The position numbers and the translations under genes are program-made. 64,000 bases of DNA from Priestia megaterium NBRC 15308 = ATCC 14581. GTDB taxonomy: Bacteria; Bacillota; Bacilli; Bacillales; Bacillaceae_H. The DNA lies in the NCBI RefSeq assembly GCF_000832985.1, contig NZ_CP009920.1, forward strand, positions 1,178,001-1,242,000. The letters are read 5' to 3'. Each line of letters begins with the position of its first letter. Position 1 is the stretch's first letter. The notes beneath the pieces were generated by a model. It had not been told where the DNA came from and did not search any database. It saw only the letters and a program-made list of their open reading frames with translations. Positions 9,664 through 19,227 of this stretch are shown here, in pieces.

Positions 9664-10379
9664 CAGTTATTTTCAACCTCAAATTTATACCCTACTCCCC
9701 ATACGGTTACAATCATTTTCGCCGCTTGTGACGATACACGATTTAACTTTTCACGCAAACGCTTGACGTGCGTATCTACCGTACGAAGATCTCCAAAGAA
9801 ATCATAATGCCATACTTCACGCAGCAGCTGTTCTCTGTCATATACTTTATCTGGCGTTTTTGCAAGGTAGCATAATAATTCATATTCTTTTGGAGTTAAG
9901 TTAACTTCTTTTCCGTCTGCTGTAACGCGATGTGCATCATTATCAATCGTTAAGTGATCAAAGACGATAAGATTTTTCACGCTCGTTTCTGGTTGAATAA
10001 ACGTTGCTTGAGAGGAACGTCGAAGCAGTGCTTTTACGCGAAGAACCACTTCTCTTGGGCTAAACGGCTTAACGATATAATCATCTGTACCTACTTCAAA
10101 CCCTTGGACTCTGTTTACTTCTTCCCCTTTGGCTGTAAGCATGATAATAGGAGTTGCTTTTTTCTCCCGAATTTGTTTACAAACCTCAATACCATCTATG
10201 CCGGGCATCATTAAATCCAATACAATCAAATCATAGTCTATGTGTAACGCTTTCTCGATTGCTTCATGCCCATCTGCTGCTTCTTCAATGATGTATCCTT
10301 CTTTTTCTAAGTACATTTTTAACAATCGTCTAATGCGATCTTCATCGTCTACTAGCAGTAATCTTTGTTCGTTTTGCAT
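9663..10379 (-). CDS. resD: Response regulator ResD (OmpR family)
   Basis: 238 residues. Receiver domain with acidic pocket DDE (about 11-13), phosphoacceptor Asp in [10 protein letters not shown] and Lys in DDYIVKPF. C-terminal winged helix ([36 protein letters not shown]). SD AGGAGG. Coupled to resE. A terminator-like repeat separates it from resC, so it probably uses its own promoter in the 10380-10497 interval. Confidence 0.96.
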   Translation of the reverse strand: MQNEQRLLLVDDEDRIRRLLKMYLEKEGYIIEEAADGHEAIEKALHIDYDLIVLDLMMPGIDGIEVCKQIREKKATPIIMLTAKGEEVNRVQGFEVGTDDYIVKPFSPREVVLRVKALLRRSSQATFIQPETSVKNLIVFDHLTIDNDAHRVTADGKEVNLTPKEYELLCYLAKTPDKVYDREQLLREVWHYDFFGDLRTVDTHVKRLREKLNRVSSQAAKMIVTVWGVGYKFEVENN

Positions 10380-10497
10380 GTATTTTCAACCTCCTAGTCT
10401 TAGTGTACAAAAAAAAACCAGCGAGTTCTACTTATGATACCCAAACAATGTGACAATTCGTGAACACCTTTACGAAAAACAGCTGTTTTTACCAAAA

Positions 10498-10712
10498 AGA
10501 GGTTGAGACGCAACGAAATCCATGCAATCTACAGCTGAATAAATAAAATAAAGAAGCTAGTAGGGATCGCTTGTTCCACGGCTATAAGCACCTACATACA
10601 CGAACTTTGCGTTCACCATCTCAATGAAAAAATCCGAACGAATGAGATTCTCCATCAAGAAGCTCATTCGTTCGGATCTTTCTTCAACTAAAATATCTTC
10701 GTTTCAGGCTCT
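10498..10712 (-). repeat. Dispersed modular terminator-bearing repeat, copy A
   Basis: This 215-bp element fills most of the resC-resD gap. Read on the minus strand it starts AGAGCCTGAAACGAAGATAT. It then has a hairpin with 15-bp arms (ATCCGAACGAATGAG / CTCATTCGTTCGGAT) followed by TTTTTTC, and ends ATTTCGTTGCGTCTCAACCTCT. The two ends are imperfect inverted repeats. The hairpin and flanking words are shared with copies at 36529-36872 and 55138-55279. It starts 17 nt after the resC stop. No coding content. Confidence 0.8.
10623..10682 (-). terminator. Hairpin plus T-run within repeat copy A (resC terminator)
   Basis: On the minus strand, ATCCGAACGAATGAG pairs exactly with CTCATTCGTTCGGAT around a 16-nt loop, then TTTTTTC. 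It is predicted to end resABC transcripts before resDE. Confidence 0.8.
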
Positions 10713-10728
10713 ATGCTATTATTAAAGG

Positions 10729-11907
10729 TTACGCATATGAATGTAAACCTGCAATAATTAGGTTCACAGCCACTAAGTTGAACATAATGATGGCAAATCC
10801 GCCAACTGCCAGCCAAGCTGATTTTTCACCGTGCCACCCTTTCGACAGCCGAAGATGAAGAAAAGCGGCGTAAAATAAAAAGGTGATCAGCGCCCACACC
10901 TCTTTAGGGTCCCACCCCCAAAAACGCGTCCAGGCCATCTGAGCCCAAATCATAGCGAAAATAAGTGCTCCTAGTGTGAAAATAGGAAATCCAATCGCCA
11001 CTGCTCTGTAGCTTACTTCATCAAGCAAGTCGCTGTTTACCTGTTTCACAAGCGGCTGCAGCGCAGCTCCAATTCGCTTCCGTAAAATAAGACGAATCAG
11101 CCAATATAAGACGAATCCACCAGCTAACGACCAAATGACCGTATTTAATTTTTTAGCATTGATAATAGCGGGCATATCAATAAGCGGCTGTATATCGTTC
11201 CCATCTGTCCATTCACTTTGATGCGGCCCCACTAGCGGAACCATATGATACACGGCTTGCTCTTGTTCTCCACTTTTATTAATCCAATTAAATGATGACT
11301 CGTAGTGTGCCGCATTAAAAGCCAGCGTCACCGCTACAAACCCAAGAGTACTAATAAGCGTATACAGGATGAATTCCAGCCAAAATGCTTTTTTATTTCG
11401 CTTGGATTGGTCAATCGTTTTGATTAAATAAATCAATCCTGCAACAAAGCTAATAGAAAGCACGGCTTCACCCGTAGCTGCGGTTGTAACGTGAATATGC
11501 AGCCAATTCGTTTGCAGAGCCGGTATCAGCGGCGTAATTTCAGTTGGAAACATGCTTGCATAAGCAATGATCAAAAGAGCCACCGGCAATGCAAAAAGTC
11601 CAAGCATGCTAAGACGATAAATAAAGTAAATAACAATAAATGCGCCAACAAGCATCATGCCAAAAAACGTCGTAAATTCAAATAAATTACTAACAGGAGC
11701 GTGGCCTGATGCAATCCATCTTGTAATGAAGTAGCCAATCTGTGCAATAAAGCCGATGATGGTAACCGCAATTCCAAACGTTGCCCACTTTGTTTTCTTT
11801 TGAGCTGCTCTCTTATCTCGAATAGCTCCTCCGAAAAAAAAGGTTGCAACTAAATAAGCAATAAACGCCACATACAGTAAATTACTACTTATACTCGCGT
11901 AATCCAT
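10729..11907 (-). CDS. resC: Cytochrome c biogenesis protein ResC (CcsA/CcsB type)
   Basis: 392 residues with about eight membrane segments. It has the tryptophan-rich heme-handling motif [14 protein letters not shown] and conserved histidines in the surrounding helices (for example [24 protein letters not shown]). With ResB it forms the System II heme-export/ligation complex that attaches heme to apocytochrome c on the outer face of the membrane. SD AGGAGG. It directly follows resB (11-nt gap). Confidence 0.95.
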   Translation of the reverse strand: MDYASISSNLLYVAFIAYLVATFFFGGAIRDKRAAQKKTKWATFGIAVTIIGFIAQIGYFITRWIASGHAPVSNLFEFTTFFGMMLVGAFIVIYFIYRLSMLGLFALPVALLIIAYASMFPTEITPLIPALQTNWLHIHVTTAATGEAVLSISFVAGLIYLIKTIDQSKRNKKAFWLEFILYTLISTLGFVAVTLAFNAAHYESSFNWINKSGEQEQAVYHMVPLVGPHQSEWTDGNDIQPLIDMPAIINAKKLNTVIWSLAGGFVLYWLIRLILRKRIGAALQPLVKQVNSDLLDEVSYRAVAIGFPIFTLGALIFAMIWAQMAWTRFWGWDPKEVWALITFLFYAAFLHLRLSKGWHGEKSAWLAVGGFAIIMFNLVAVNLIIAGLHSYA

Positions 11908-11918
11908 GCTTTTTCCTC

Positions 11919-13541
11919 CTATTTTGTTTCTTTATCATTTTGGTCCTTCAGCTGTGTAAGGGATGTTGATTCTAATAAACCATTTAGTTCTTTTTTAAGC
12001 CCATACCAGTTTTTATTTGTATGTGCGGCCAACCATATCTCATTATTGACTTTTTGAATCCACATGCGGCGATGATTCCAATACATCCCTTGAATTACAC
12101 CAATCATAAAGATGGCTCCGCCAACTCCTAAAAACCAAAGCGTATAGTCTCTGCGAACAGTTAATCCCGTTACATTTTTCGTTTCCACACCAGCAAAGGT
12201 CATTTTATAATCGTTATTTCCTAGGGGCTCCAAGTTCTCTCTAATTCCAACAAAAGCAACTTCACCTTTTTTATGCTGAGGGGTAATCATTTTAAATACA
12301 AAAGCCGGATTGTTAGGCACTCTGGTCTTTGTATTTGGATTTCCTTCATCATCAAAGAAAAAGTCTGGAAAGTAACTCATGAGCTTGACTTTATATCCGT
12401 TTTTTAGATCATATGTTTCTTTTGGATTATGTAAATCTACTGTAAGTGAACCAACGTTTCTATTTGCATTTTTATCTGTTAAATGGAAAGACATAGAGCT
12501 AAATTCATTTAACTTGAAATCCACTTGGTACATGGCATATCCTTCAAACTTAAGCGGCTGATTCACACGAATCTCTGAATCTTTTATTTTCTTTAACTTT
12601 GGATCTGCTCCCGGTATAAGCTTTCCTTCGCGCTTATACAGACTAACATCCGCTTCATATTTTTTGGCTACTTTATTATTCCCTGCACGATCAATTGCTT
12701 CTTGAAACACAGCGTTTTCGCTATCTTTATCATACATTTCAACAGTAAAACGATGGTTTTTCAAAAAATACTCTCCGTTCGTCCCAGGAATAACTTTTGT
12801 TTCACCTTCACGGATCCAAAGAACTTCATCTATATACATACCTGGTACAAACCTAAGCATAGCACCTAGTAAAAAGATAATGAGACCGATATGATTAACG
12901 TATGGACCCCATCTTGAGAAGCGTCCTTTTTCAACCAGCAGATTGCCGTTTTCTTCACGAATAGAGTATCTTCTTTTTTTAAGCATACTTTTTACATGTT
13001 CATAATCTTGATCCGTCCACGATGATGAAGTGGTATATAAACGCTGTCTTTTTAAGAAGTTTGGATGTTTTGTTACACTCTGCCTTTTTAGAGCTCGGTA
13101 CAAAGGCACTACTCGATCTAAACTGCAAATGACTAACGACATTCCTAAAGCAGCAATTAAAAGCAAGTACCACCACGATTCGTAGAGATGATGAAAACCT
13201 AACTTATAATAAAGCTCTCCTGTCCATCCATATTCCTTTTGGTAATACTCATCTGCTGTCACATTAGGAGGTATGTAAGCTTCTTGAGGATAAATGGTTC
13301 CGACTGCAGACGCAACAAGCGTCACGATAATGATCCAAATACCTACTTTTACAGAAGAGAAAAAGTTCCATATTTTATCGATAACTGTTTTATTGTACGT
13401 TTGCGATCGCCTTGCGCTTCCTTCATAACGCATATCTACTAATTTATCAGTTGTTTCTTCTGCAATCGGCTTACCACAGGCTTCACACAAAATCGTACCA
13501 TGCGGGTTAACGTGTCCACATTCACATTTTACGTGTTTCAT
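11919..13541 (-). CDS. resB: Cytochrome c biogenesis protein ResB (Ccs1 type)
   Basis: 540 residues. The N-terminal cytoplasmic tail has a possible zinc ribbon ([10 protein letters not shown] and CEACG, residues about 5-24). Three membrane helices follow (about 65-90, 125-145, 212-235), then a large extracytoplasmic domain and a final helix (about 470-490). Start ATG 13541 ([10 protein letters not shown]) has AGGGAG upstream; the frame's earlier GTG is less well placed. Partner of ResC in heme ligation. It is 12 nt downstream of resA. Confidence 0.94.
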   Translation of the reverse strand: MKHVKCECGHVNPHGTILCEACGKPIAEETTDKLVDMRYEGSARRSQTYNKTVIDKIWNFFSSVKVGIWIIIVTLVASAVGTIYPQEAYIPPNVTADEYYQKEYGWTGELYYKLGFHHLYESWWYLLLIAALGMSLVICSLDRVVPLYRALKRQSVTKHPNFLKRQRLYTTSSSWTDQDYEHVKSMLKKRRYSIREENGNLLVEKGRFSRWGPYVNHIGLIIFLLGAMLRFVPGMYIDEVLWIREGETKVIPGTNGEYFLKNHRFTVEMYDKDSENAVFQEAIDRAGNNKVAKKYEADVSLYKREGKLIPGADPKLKKIKDSEIRVNQPLKFEGYAMYQVDFKLNEFSSMSFHLTDKNANRNVGSLTVDLHNPKETYDLKNGYKVKLMSYFPDFFFDDEGNPNTKTRVPNNPAFVFKMITPQHKKGEVAFVGIRENLEPLGNNDYKMTFAGVETKNVTGLTVRRDYTLWFLGVGGAIFMIGVIQGMYWNHRRMWIQKVNNEIWLAAHTNKNWYGLKKELNGLLESTSLTQLKDQNDKETK

Positions 13542-13553
13542 TGTCAACACTCC

Positions 13554-14075
13554 CTATGGTTTAATTTCTTCCATATATTCTTTTATTTTAGATTCTTCCA
13601 ATCCCCCAATAAAACTGTCTACAATCTTTCCGTTTTTATCAATTAAAAATGTAGTCGGCAGAGGATCTATTCCGTATGCACCCAACACTTGTGAATCTTT
13701 ATCCATCAAAATCGGAAAAGATAGCTCATACTGTTTAGCAAATTGCTCTACTGCTATATTCGTTTCTGCAACGTTAACAGCTAGAATTTCGACACCTTGC
13801 TTTTTATATGATGCATACTGCTTTTCCATAGCCGGCATCTCTTGTTTACAGGGCTTGCACCATGTTCCCCAAAAATTCAAAAAAACTCCTTTGCCTTTGT
13901 AATCTGATAGCTGATGAGTTTCTCCATTAACATCTCTTAATATAAAGTCAGGTGCCTTATCTCCTACTGATACCTTTTGTTTATCAGCAAAAAATTGAGC
14001 ATAAAGGGTATATCCAACCGCGCACAGCAAAACTGCCAATATAACTGTTCGAATAATCAAGCGCTTTTTTTTCAT
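13554..14075 (-). CDS. resA: Thiol-disulfide oxidoreductase ResA
   Basis: 173 residues. One N-terminal membrane anchor (about 7-27) precedes an AhpC/TSA-type thioredoxin fold with active site WGTWCKPCKQ and cis-proline region PLPTTFLID. It reduces the disulfide in apocytochrome c CxxCH before heme attachment. First gene of the resABC cluster. Confidence 0.95.
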   Translation of the reverse strand: MKKKRLIIRTVILAVLLCAVGYTLYAQFFADKQKVSVGDKAPDFILRDVNGETHQLSDYKGKGVFLNFWGTWCKPCKQEMPAMEKQYASYKKQGVEILAVNVAETNIAVEQFAKQYELSFPILMDKDSQVLGAYGIDPLPTTFLIDKNGKIVDSFIGGLEESKIKEYMEEIKP

Positions 14076-14250
14076 GGCATGAACTCCTTTTAACCGCTTT
14101 CAATACGCTTTTTTCTACCATTATATCATTTTTGTGGTAGTGGCTTTCCAATAATATTTCGACGTTTCTGTGAAGTCTTCCTCTCATTCTACAAGTTCGA
14201 CATTTTTTCAAAAAACCTTGCTTGTTTTTCTAATTCACGACATTTTTCAT

Positions 14251-14286
14251 AAAAAAAACAGGTAAGTGAAAATTACTTACCTGTTT
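14251..14286 (-). terminator. Terminator of rluB overlapping its last codons
   Basis: AAACAGGTAAGT/ACTTACCTGTTT stem followed by eight Ts on the minus strand. It includes the final codons of rluB and separates rluB from resA. Confidence 0.9.
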
Positions 14287-14998
14287 GAGACATTGAATAT
14301 AATTGTTTGACTTCATGCGCTGTAAGCTCACGAGCTTCTCCTGCATTTAATCCGCGTAAATCTAAAGGTCCGTAGCGTTCACGTTTTAATTTTAAGACAG
14401 AATGCCCAATTGCATCGAACATGCGACGTACTTGACGATTTTTCCCTTCATGAATCGTCAATTCCACAATCGCCGTCTGCTTGCTTTTATCAATAGAAAG
14501 AACTTTTGCACGAGCTGGTGCTGTTTTTCCGTCCTCTAGCATCACACCGCGCTGCAGCTGTCTGATTTTTTCACGACTTGGAATTCCTTTAATTTTAGCC
14601 ACATACACTTTGTCCACTTCAAATTTAGGGTGCATTAGCTGATTAGCAAATTCACCGTCGTTTGTTAAAAGAAGTAAACCCGACGTATCATAGTCTAGAC
14701 GTCCAATTGGATAAATTCTTTCTTCTACATGTGGAAAGAAGTCAACGACTGTTTTTCTTCCCTTGTCGTCGTTAGCAGCTGAAATTATGCCTCTTGGTTT
14801 GTATAACATAAAATAAACGGGCGCTTCGCTTTCTACAGGCACTTCGTCTACTTCAATTTTATCGTTAGGACCTACTTTCGTGCCCAATTCTCTTACAACT
14901 TTTCCATTTACTTTCACTCGGCCTTGGCCGATTAATTCTTCAGCTTTACGTCTTGATGCTACACCTGCGTGAGCAATCACTTTTTGTAATCGTTCCAT
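14273..14998 (-). CDS. rluB: 23S rRNA pseudouridine synthase RluB
   Basis: 241 residues. S4 RNA-binding domain at the N-terminus (RLQKVIAHAGVASRRKAEELI), then the RsuA/RluB catalytic motif GRLDYDTSGLLLLTNDG with the catalytic Asp. Family role: isomerises a uridine of 23S rRNA helix 89 (position near 2605 in E. coli numbering). ATG 14998 chosen over upstream GTG because AGAGGTG lies 8 nt before it. Conserved neighbour of spmB and resA. Confidence 0.94.
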   Translation of the reverse strand: MERLQKVIAHAGVASRRKAEELIGQGRVKVNGKVVRELGTKVGPNDKIEVDEVPVESEAPVYFMLYKPRGIISAANDDKGRKTVVDFFPHVEERIYPIGRLDYDTSGLLLLTNDGEFANQLMHPKFEVDKVYVAKIKGIPSREKIRQLQRGVMLEDGKTAPARAKVLSIDKSKQTAIVELTIHEGKNRQVRRMFDAIGHSVLKLKRERYGPLDLRGLNAGEARELTAHEVKQLYSMSQTGK

Positions 14999-15084
14999 TA
15001 ACACTTCACCTCTTGTAACATCTTACTTGTTTACGAAGTAATACACAAGTGTATTTGCCACCCAGAGGTAGAATTTTCGATTTC

Positions 15085-15618
15085 TTACCGGCCAAACACA
15101 AGGATTACAATGACAACTGAGGCAATAATTCCTACCAAATCTGCCAGTAGACCAACCTTCAGCGCATCTCCCATTTTTTTAATGCCAACCGCTCCGAAAT
15201 AAACCGTTAAAATATAAAATGTGGTATCTGTACTTCCCTGCATGGTCGATGCCAAACGACCGATAAAAGAATCAGGTCCGTATGTAGAAATTAGATCCGT
15301 CGTGATACCAAGAGCAGCCGTTCCAGATATTGGTTTGATAAGAGCTAAAGGTACAATTTCAGCCGGAACGCCGACTGCTTGCAGCATAGGTTTTAAAACA
15401 GATAAGAAAAAATCAAGCGCTCCTGAAGCCCGGAAAATAGAGATGCTCACTAACATGCCGACTAAGTAAGGAATGATGGAAAAAGCAATTTGTAATCCGT
15501 CTTTCCCTCCCTCTACAAACTTTTCATACGTAGGAATTTTTTTATAGGTTCCATAAAGTAAAATGCATCCTACGATAAGAGGAATAAACATCAATGATAC
15601 TTGATTAAGCATAGTCAT
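15085..15618 (-). CDS. spmB: Spore maturation protein SpmB
   Basis: 177-residue integral membrane protein of the nucleoside-recognition/gate family, with segments IPLIVGCILLYGTYK, FSIIPYLVGMLVSISIF and LLADLVGIIASVVIVILVF. Its ATG overlaps the spmA stop (ATGA). Known role in spore core dehydration together with SpmA; the mechanism is not established. Confidence 0.94.
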   Translation of the reverse strand: MTMLNQVSLMFIPLIVGCILLYGTYKKIPTYEKFVEGGKDGLQIAFSIIPYLVGMLVSISIFRASGALDFFLSVLKPMLQAVGVPAEIVPLALIKPISGTAALGITTDLISTYGPDSFIGRLASTMQGSTDTTFYILTVYFGAVGIKKMGDALKVGLLADLVGIIASVVIVILVFGR

Positions 15619-16214
15619 TTTCGTTTTCCTCCTTTTCGTGTACGTCGATAATAAAAGAAGCGATCAATGATGATAGCTCCTATCGTAGCTACAACAGTTG
15701 CTAAAAGCGTGGTACCGACAATTTCAGTAGGATTAGCCGAGTTATACGTAATCCGAATGGCAATAACTGTGGTTGGTATAAGTGTTAAACTGGTTGTGTT
15801 AAGTGCTAAAAGTGTGATCATAGAACGGCTTGCTTCGTCTCTATCGCCGTTTAGCTTTTTAAGCTGCTCCATCGCTTTAATGCCAAGAGGAGTTGCCGCA
15901 TTCCCGAGCCCAAACATATTCGCCATCATATTGGACAATATATACCCTAAGGCCGGATGATCTTTTGGAACATCAGGAAAAAGTCTTGTAATGATGGGTC
16001 GAAACAGTTTCGCTAACTTGTCGAGAAGCCCTGCACTTTGAGCAATATTCATCATCCCTAACCAAAAGACCAGCACGCTGATTAACCCAATGCTGATGGT
16101 CACTGCTTCGCCTGCTCCTTGAAAAATTGCTTTGTTTACATCACCAATTTTTCCATTTATAATCGCAAAAACAATTCCGATAATGGTCAGCAGCATCCAA
16201 ATAATATTAACCAT
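15615..16214 (-). CDS. spmA: Spore maturation protein SpmA
   Basis: 199-residue membrane protein; glycine/asparagine-rich loop GYILSNMMANMFGLGNAATP is typical of the family. It begins inside the 3' end of dacB (8-bp overlap) and runs into spmB, so dacB-spmA-spmB is one sporulation operon, matching B. subtilis. Confidence 0.94.
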   Translation of the reverse strand: MVNIIWMLLTIIGIVFAIINGKIGDVNKAIFQGAGEAVTISIGLISVLVFWLGMMNIAQSAGLLDKLAKLFRPIITRLFPDVPKDHPALGYILSNMMANMFGLGNAATPLGIKAMEQLKKLNGDRDEASRSMITLLALNTTSLTLIPTTVIAIRITYNSANPTEIVGTTLLATVVATIGAIIIDRFFYYRRTRKGGKRK

Positions 16215-17355
16215 CTGTTTTGGCTCCAGACTGAATAAACATTAATCGCTTCACTTTATCAAAAAAACCTTTTTGCTGCTCGGACTGCTTTTCGAAATAA
16301 ATTGGAACACTGTCAATCGTCTCTCCACTTCTATAAATATCGAGCTTTCCTACCACATTTGGAACTTCCCCTGTTTCTTTCCACTGCTTTTTAGGCTGAA
16401 TTAACGTTGTTTTTACTTCTACAGAGCTTTGTTCTTTCTTTGTGAGCGGATAGACGACATTTCGTTTAATATACAGCTGATCTTTATAGAAAGAATTTTT
16501 TATATCGGCCAATTCTCCTTTTGAAGCTAAACTGGTCATATCATATTTATCAAATGCATTTTCATACATGGAAATGTGATCGTTCCAATCATCTGGAGCA
16601 TTAATCGTTACGGCAATTAAATCCATTCCATCTTTTGTAGCAGTTGTCACAAGCGTTCGTTTTGCTAATTTTGTATACCCTGTTTTTCCGCCAGTACAGT
16701 ATGCATATAGTGTTGTCAGCAGTTTATTTTTGTTTTTCCACACTCGATCCCATTTCTCTTCAGGATGCTTCATTCGATAGACTTTTGTTCCTGAAATCTC
16801 TTTGAAAATTTTATTATTCATTGCATAGCGCATGAGCAGAGCCATATCGTGCGCGGTTGAGCGATGATTTTCATGATCGTCTAATCCGTGCGGATTTTGA
16901 AATGTTGTATTTGTCATGCCAATTTCTTCTGCTTTTTTATTCATCAAATAAACAAATCCATCTTCGCTTCCTCCAACGGATTCTGCGATAGCTACAGCAG
17001 CATCATTACCTGAACGAAGCATCAAGCCATATACTAAATCTTTTAATTTTATTTTTTCACCTTCAACTAAATACACAGAAGAACCTTCAACACCAACTGC
17101 GCTGTGGCTCACAGTAACTGTTTTATTTATTTTGCCAGATTCAATCGCCAGTATTGCTGTCATAATTTTTGTAATGCTAGCAATTCGGCTAACTTGATCT
17201 GCATTTTTAGCATATAACACTCTCCCTGATTTCTGTTCCATCAAAATAGCACTATGAGCACTTACGCTCCCCGCTGCAGATGATATGGAAGGCCAACCGC
17301 TGAGACATAGCAATACAATAAATAGATAGATGATACTTTTTTTGCTTCTTTTCAT
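16207..17355 (-). CDS. dacB: D-alanyl-D-alanine carboxypeptidase DacB (sporulation PBP5*)
   Basis: 382 residues. Signal peptide (about 1-27), then the penicillin-binding transpeptidase/carboxypeptidase motifs SITK (catalytic Ser), SGN and KTG (GGKTGYT). C-terminal PBP5-associated domain. In B. subtilis DacB trims cortex peptide side chains to limit crosslinking, under SigE. A SigE-like promoter lies upstream here, and spmA/spmB follow in an operon. Confidence 0.93.
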   Translation of the reverse strand: MKRSKKSIIYLFIVLLCLSGWPSISSAAGSVSAHSAILMEQKSGRVLYAKNADQVSRIASITKIMTAILAIESGKINKTVTVSHSAVGVEGSSVYLVEGEKIKLKDLVYGLMLRSGNDAAVAIAESVGGSEDGFVYLMNKKAEEIGMTNTTFQNPHGLDDHENHRSTAHDMALLMRYAMNNKIFKEISGTKVYRMKHPEEKWDRVWKNKNKLLTTLYAYCTGGKTGYTKLAKRTLVTTATKDGMDLIAVTINAPDDWNDHISMYENAFDKYDMTSLASKGELADIKNSFYKDQLYIKRNVVYPLTKKEQSSVEVKTTLIQPKKQWKETGEVPNVVGKLDIYRSGETIDSVPIYFEKQSEQQKGFFDKVKRLMFIQSGAKTDG

Positions 17356-17385
17356 GTCATCCCCGTCCCTCTACCTGTTTGTACA

Positions 17386-17413
17386 AGTTTATGCTCGTCT
17401 TTTTTGGTTATGA
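17386..17413 (-). promoter_or_regulatory. Candidate SigE promoter for dacB-spmA-spmB
   Basis: Minus strand -35 TCATAAC (17413-17407), 13 nt, -10 CATAAACT (17393-17386). It differs from the SigE -10 consensus CATACAnT at one position. Confidence 0.6.
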
Positions 17414-17435
17414 ATGAAAAGATTTGTCCATACAA

Positions 17436-17470
17436 AAAAGAACATAGAAAAAACTCTATGTTCTTTTACA
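17436..17470 (-). terminator. Terminator of scpAB
   Basis: AAAAGAACATAG/CTATGTTCTTTT hairpin with further Ts on the minus strand, directly after the scpB stop. Confidence 0.85.
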
Positions 17471-17473
17471 TTT

Positions 17474-18046
17474 TCACTTCATTTCTTGAAACGATTGAAA
17501 AAACAAATCTGCTTCTTGATCGGTTCCTTCTTGTAATAAATCTTCTGGAAGCGGCGGCAGCTCTTCGATACTTTTAAGGCCAAAATAGCCTAAAAATTCT
17601 TTTGTCGTTCCGTATAAGATGGCCCGCCCCGCGCCTTCCGCTCGTCCCACTTCCTTTAATAAAACTTTTCCAATTAAAGTTTGAAGAGGTCTTTCCGTTT
17701 TCACTCCGCGAATCTCTTCGATTTCAGCTCTTGTAATTGGCTGCTTATACGCTACAATAGCTAACGTTTCAAGCGCTGCTTGTGATAATGATTGATTAGC
17801 GGGAGCTTCTACGAGCTTCTCAATATATGGTGCATAGTCTTTTTTTGTGACAAGCTGATAGGCCCCTCCTATTTCAACAAGTGTAACTCCTCTGAACTTA
17901 CACTCTTGCTTTAAGCTCTCCAAAGCACCTTGAATGTCTTCATGAGGCTTTTCTATAATCTCAGCTAACCGGCTAATAGATAGACCTTCATCACCAGAAA
18001 CAAAAAGCAAGCTCTCAATAATAGCCTGTAGATTATTCGTTGTCAT
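17474..18046 (-). CDS. scpB: Segregation and condensation protein ScpB
   Basis: 190 residues, two winged-helix domains (LQAIIESLLFVSGDEGLS; LETLAIVAYKQPITRAEIEEIRG; PLQTLIGKVLLKEVGR). It dimerises and binds ScpA to form the non-SMC part of condensin. Its start overlaps the scpA stop. Confidence 0.95.
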   Translation of the reverse strand: MTTNNLQAIIESLLFVSGDEGLSISRLAEIIEKPHEDIQGALESLKQECKFRGVTLVEIGGAYQLVTKKDYAPYIEKLVEAPANQSLSQAALETLAIVAYKQPITRAEIEEIRGVKTERPLQTLIGKVLLKEVGRAEGAGRAILYGTTKEFLGYFGLKSIEELPPLPEDLLQEGTDQEADLFFQSFQEMK

Positions 18047-18798
18047 TCCTCTTCATTCCTTTCTCGATACGATACATAAAGCTCGTCTAGATTGTGCTGC
18101 TGTTCCACAACGATTTCATTTTCTTTCATTAATTCCAGCACAGCTAAAAACGTTACAACAATATGATCACGCTCTTGATAAGGAAACAGCTGATAAAAAC
18201 TTTTTTTCCCTTTAAAGGCTTTTAATTCATTCACAATTTCACTCATGCGCTTGTCAATTGGAATGTCTTGCCTTGCTATTTTCGTCTGCATAGGCTTTTT
18301 ATTTTGCTTTCGTTTCATCAACTTTTGAAAAGCACTTAGCATATCATACAGTGATATATCCAATCCTTCATCCTGAGGCTGCGTACGTTCTTCTGCATTT
18401 ATTTGCACATTACTTGGAGGTTTTGTATACACATGACTTTGGTCTTCTTCCAGCTTTTGAAGCTCTACAGCCGCTTCTTTAAACTTTCGATATTCAATTA
18501 AGCGCTGCATCAATTCTTCACGCGGATCTTCTTCATCGACCATTTCAATTTCATCCATATCTTCTTCATACGTAGGCAGAAGCATTTTACTTTTAATTTG
18601 AAGCAAAGTTGCTGCCATGACTAGATATTCACTGGCAACGTCTAGCTGAAGCTCATTCATTGTATGTATAAACATCATATATTGCTCAGTAATTGTCGCT
18701 ACTGGGATATCGTAAATATCAATTTCAAATCGGTTAATCAAATGCAGAAGAAGATCTAAAGGTCCTTCAAACGCATCTACTTTTACACTATACTCCAC
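18043..18798 (-). CDS. scpA: Segregation and condensation protein ScpA (kleisin)
   Basis: 251 residues. The N-terminal kleisin motif VKVDAFEGPLDLLLHLINR and LQLDVASEYLVMAATLLQIK contact SMC; the acidic middle region is variable; the C-terminal winged helix ends VVTFLAVLELMKENE. The GTG at 18798 gives the conserved N-terminus and has GGTGAG at 6 nt; the longer frame adds eight non-conserved residues. Confidence 0.94.
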   Translation of the reverse strand: MEYSVKVDAFEGPLDLLLHLINRFEIDIYDIPVATITEQYMMFIHTMNELQLDVASEYLVMAATLLQIKSKMLLPTYEEDMDEIEMVDEEDPREELMQRLIEYRKFKEAAVELQKLEEDQSHVYTKPPSNVQINAEERTQPQDEGLDISLYDMLSAFQKLMKRKQNKKPMQTKIARQDIPIDKRMSEIVNELKAFKGKKSFYQLFPYQERDHIVVTFLAVLELMKENEIVVEQQHNLDELYVSYRERNEEE

Positions 18799-18996
18799 TT
18801 TTATCTCACCAACACTTTTCAATTGCTTATCATTTCTGCTGCTTTATATAACGTTACTATCATTAGTATAGAGGATTATAGACACATGTCCAATACAAAT
18901 TAACGTAAAAATAGGTCATTTGCCCATACAAAAAATTCAAACATACATATGATGTCAAGGTAATAAGATTTTGAAATGGCTGAAGGAGGAACTCGC

Positions 18997-19095
18997 ATGG
19001 GTGAAAAATCTTGTGGATACGGTAGCGGTTTCGCTTTAATTGTTGTACTGTTTATTTTATTAATTATTGTTGGTTGTTCTTGCTTACGCTTCTAA
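18997..19095 (+). CDS. YjcZ-family sporulation micropeptide
   Basis: A 32-residue ORF with a strong SD (AAGGAGG, 8 nt). The sequence is MGEKSCGYGSGFALIVVLF followed by ILLIIVGCSCLRF. It has the Gly-rich YGSGFALIVVLFILLIIVG core typical of YjcZ/SspM-like small membrane peptides of spore formers. It has one membrane helix and two cysteines near the end of the helix. It stands alone between scpA and ypuF, divergent from scpA. No clear sporulation sigma promoter could be assigned. Confidence 0.8.
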   Translation: MGEKSCGYGSGFALIVVLFILLIIVGCSCLRF

Positions 19096-19112
19096 CCACA
19101 CATATTGAATAA

Positions 19113-19152
19113 AAACAAACGTGTTCACCATACCTTGAGCACGTTTGTCTCT
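19113..19152 (+). terminator. Terminator of the YjcZ-family gene
   Basis: Stem ACAAACGTG/CACGTTTGT after the stop, but the T-tract is weak (CTCTTT). Confidence 0.5.
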
Positions 19153-19227
19153 TTAAAGGCACCGCGCTGATGAATAGCTAATTTTTGTGATACACTACAT
19201 ATAGAGCCTTACCAGGAGGGAACAAGA

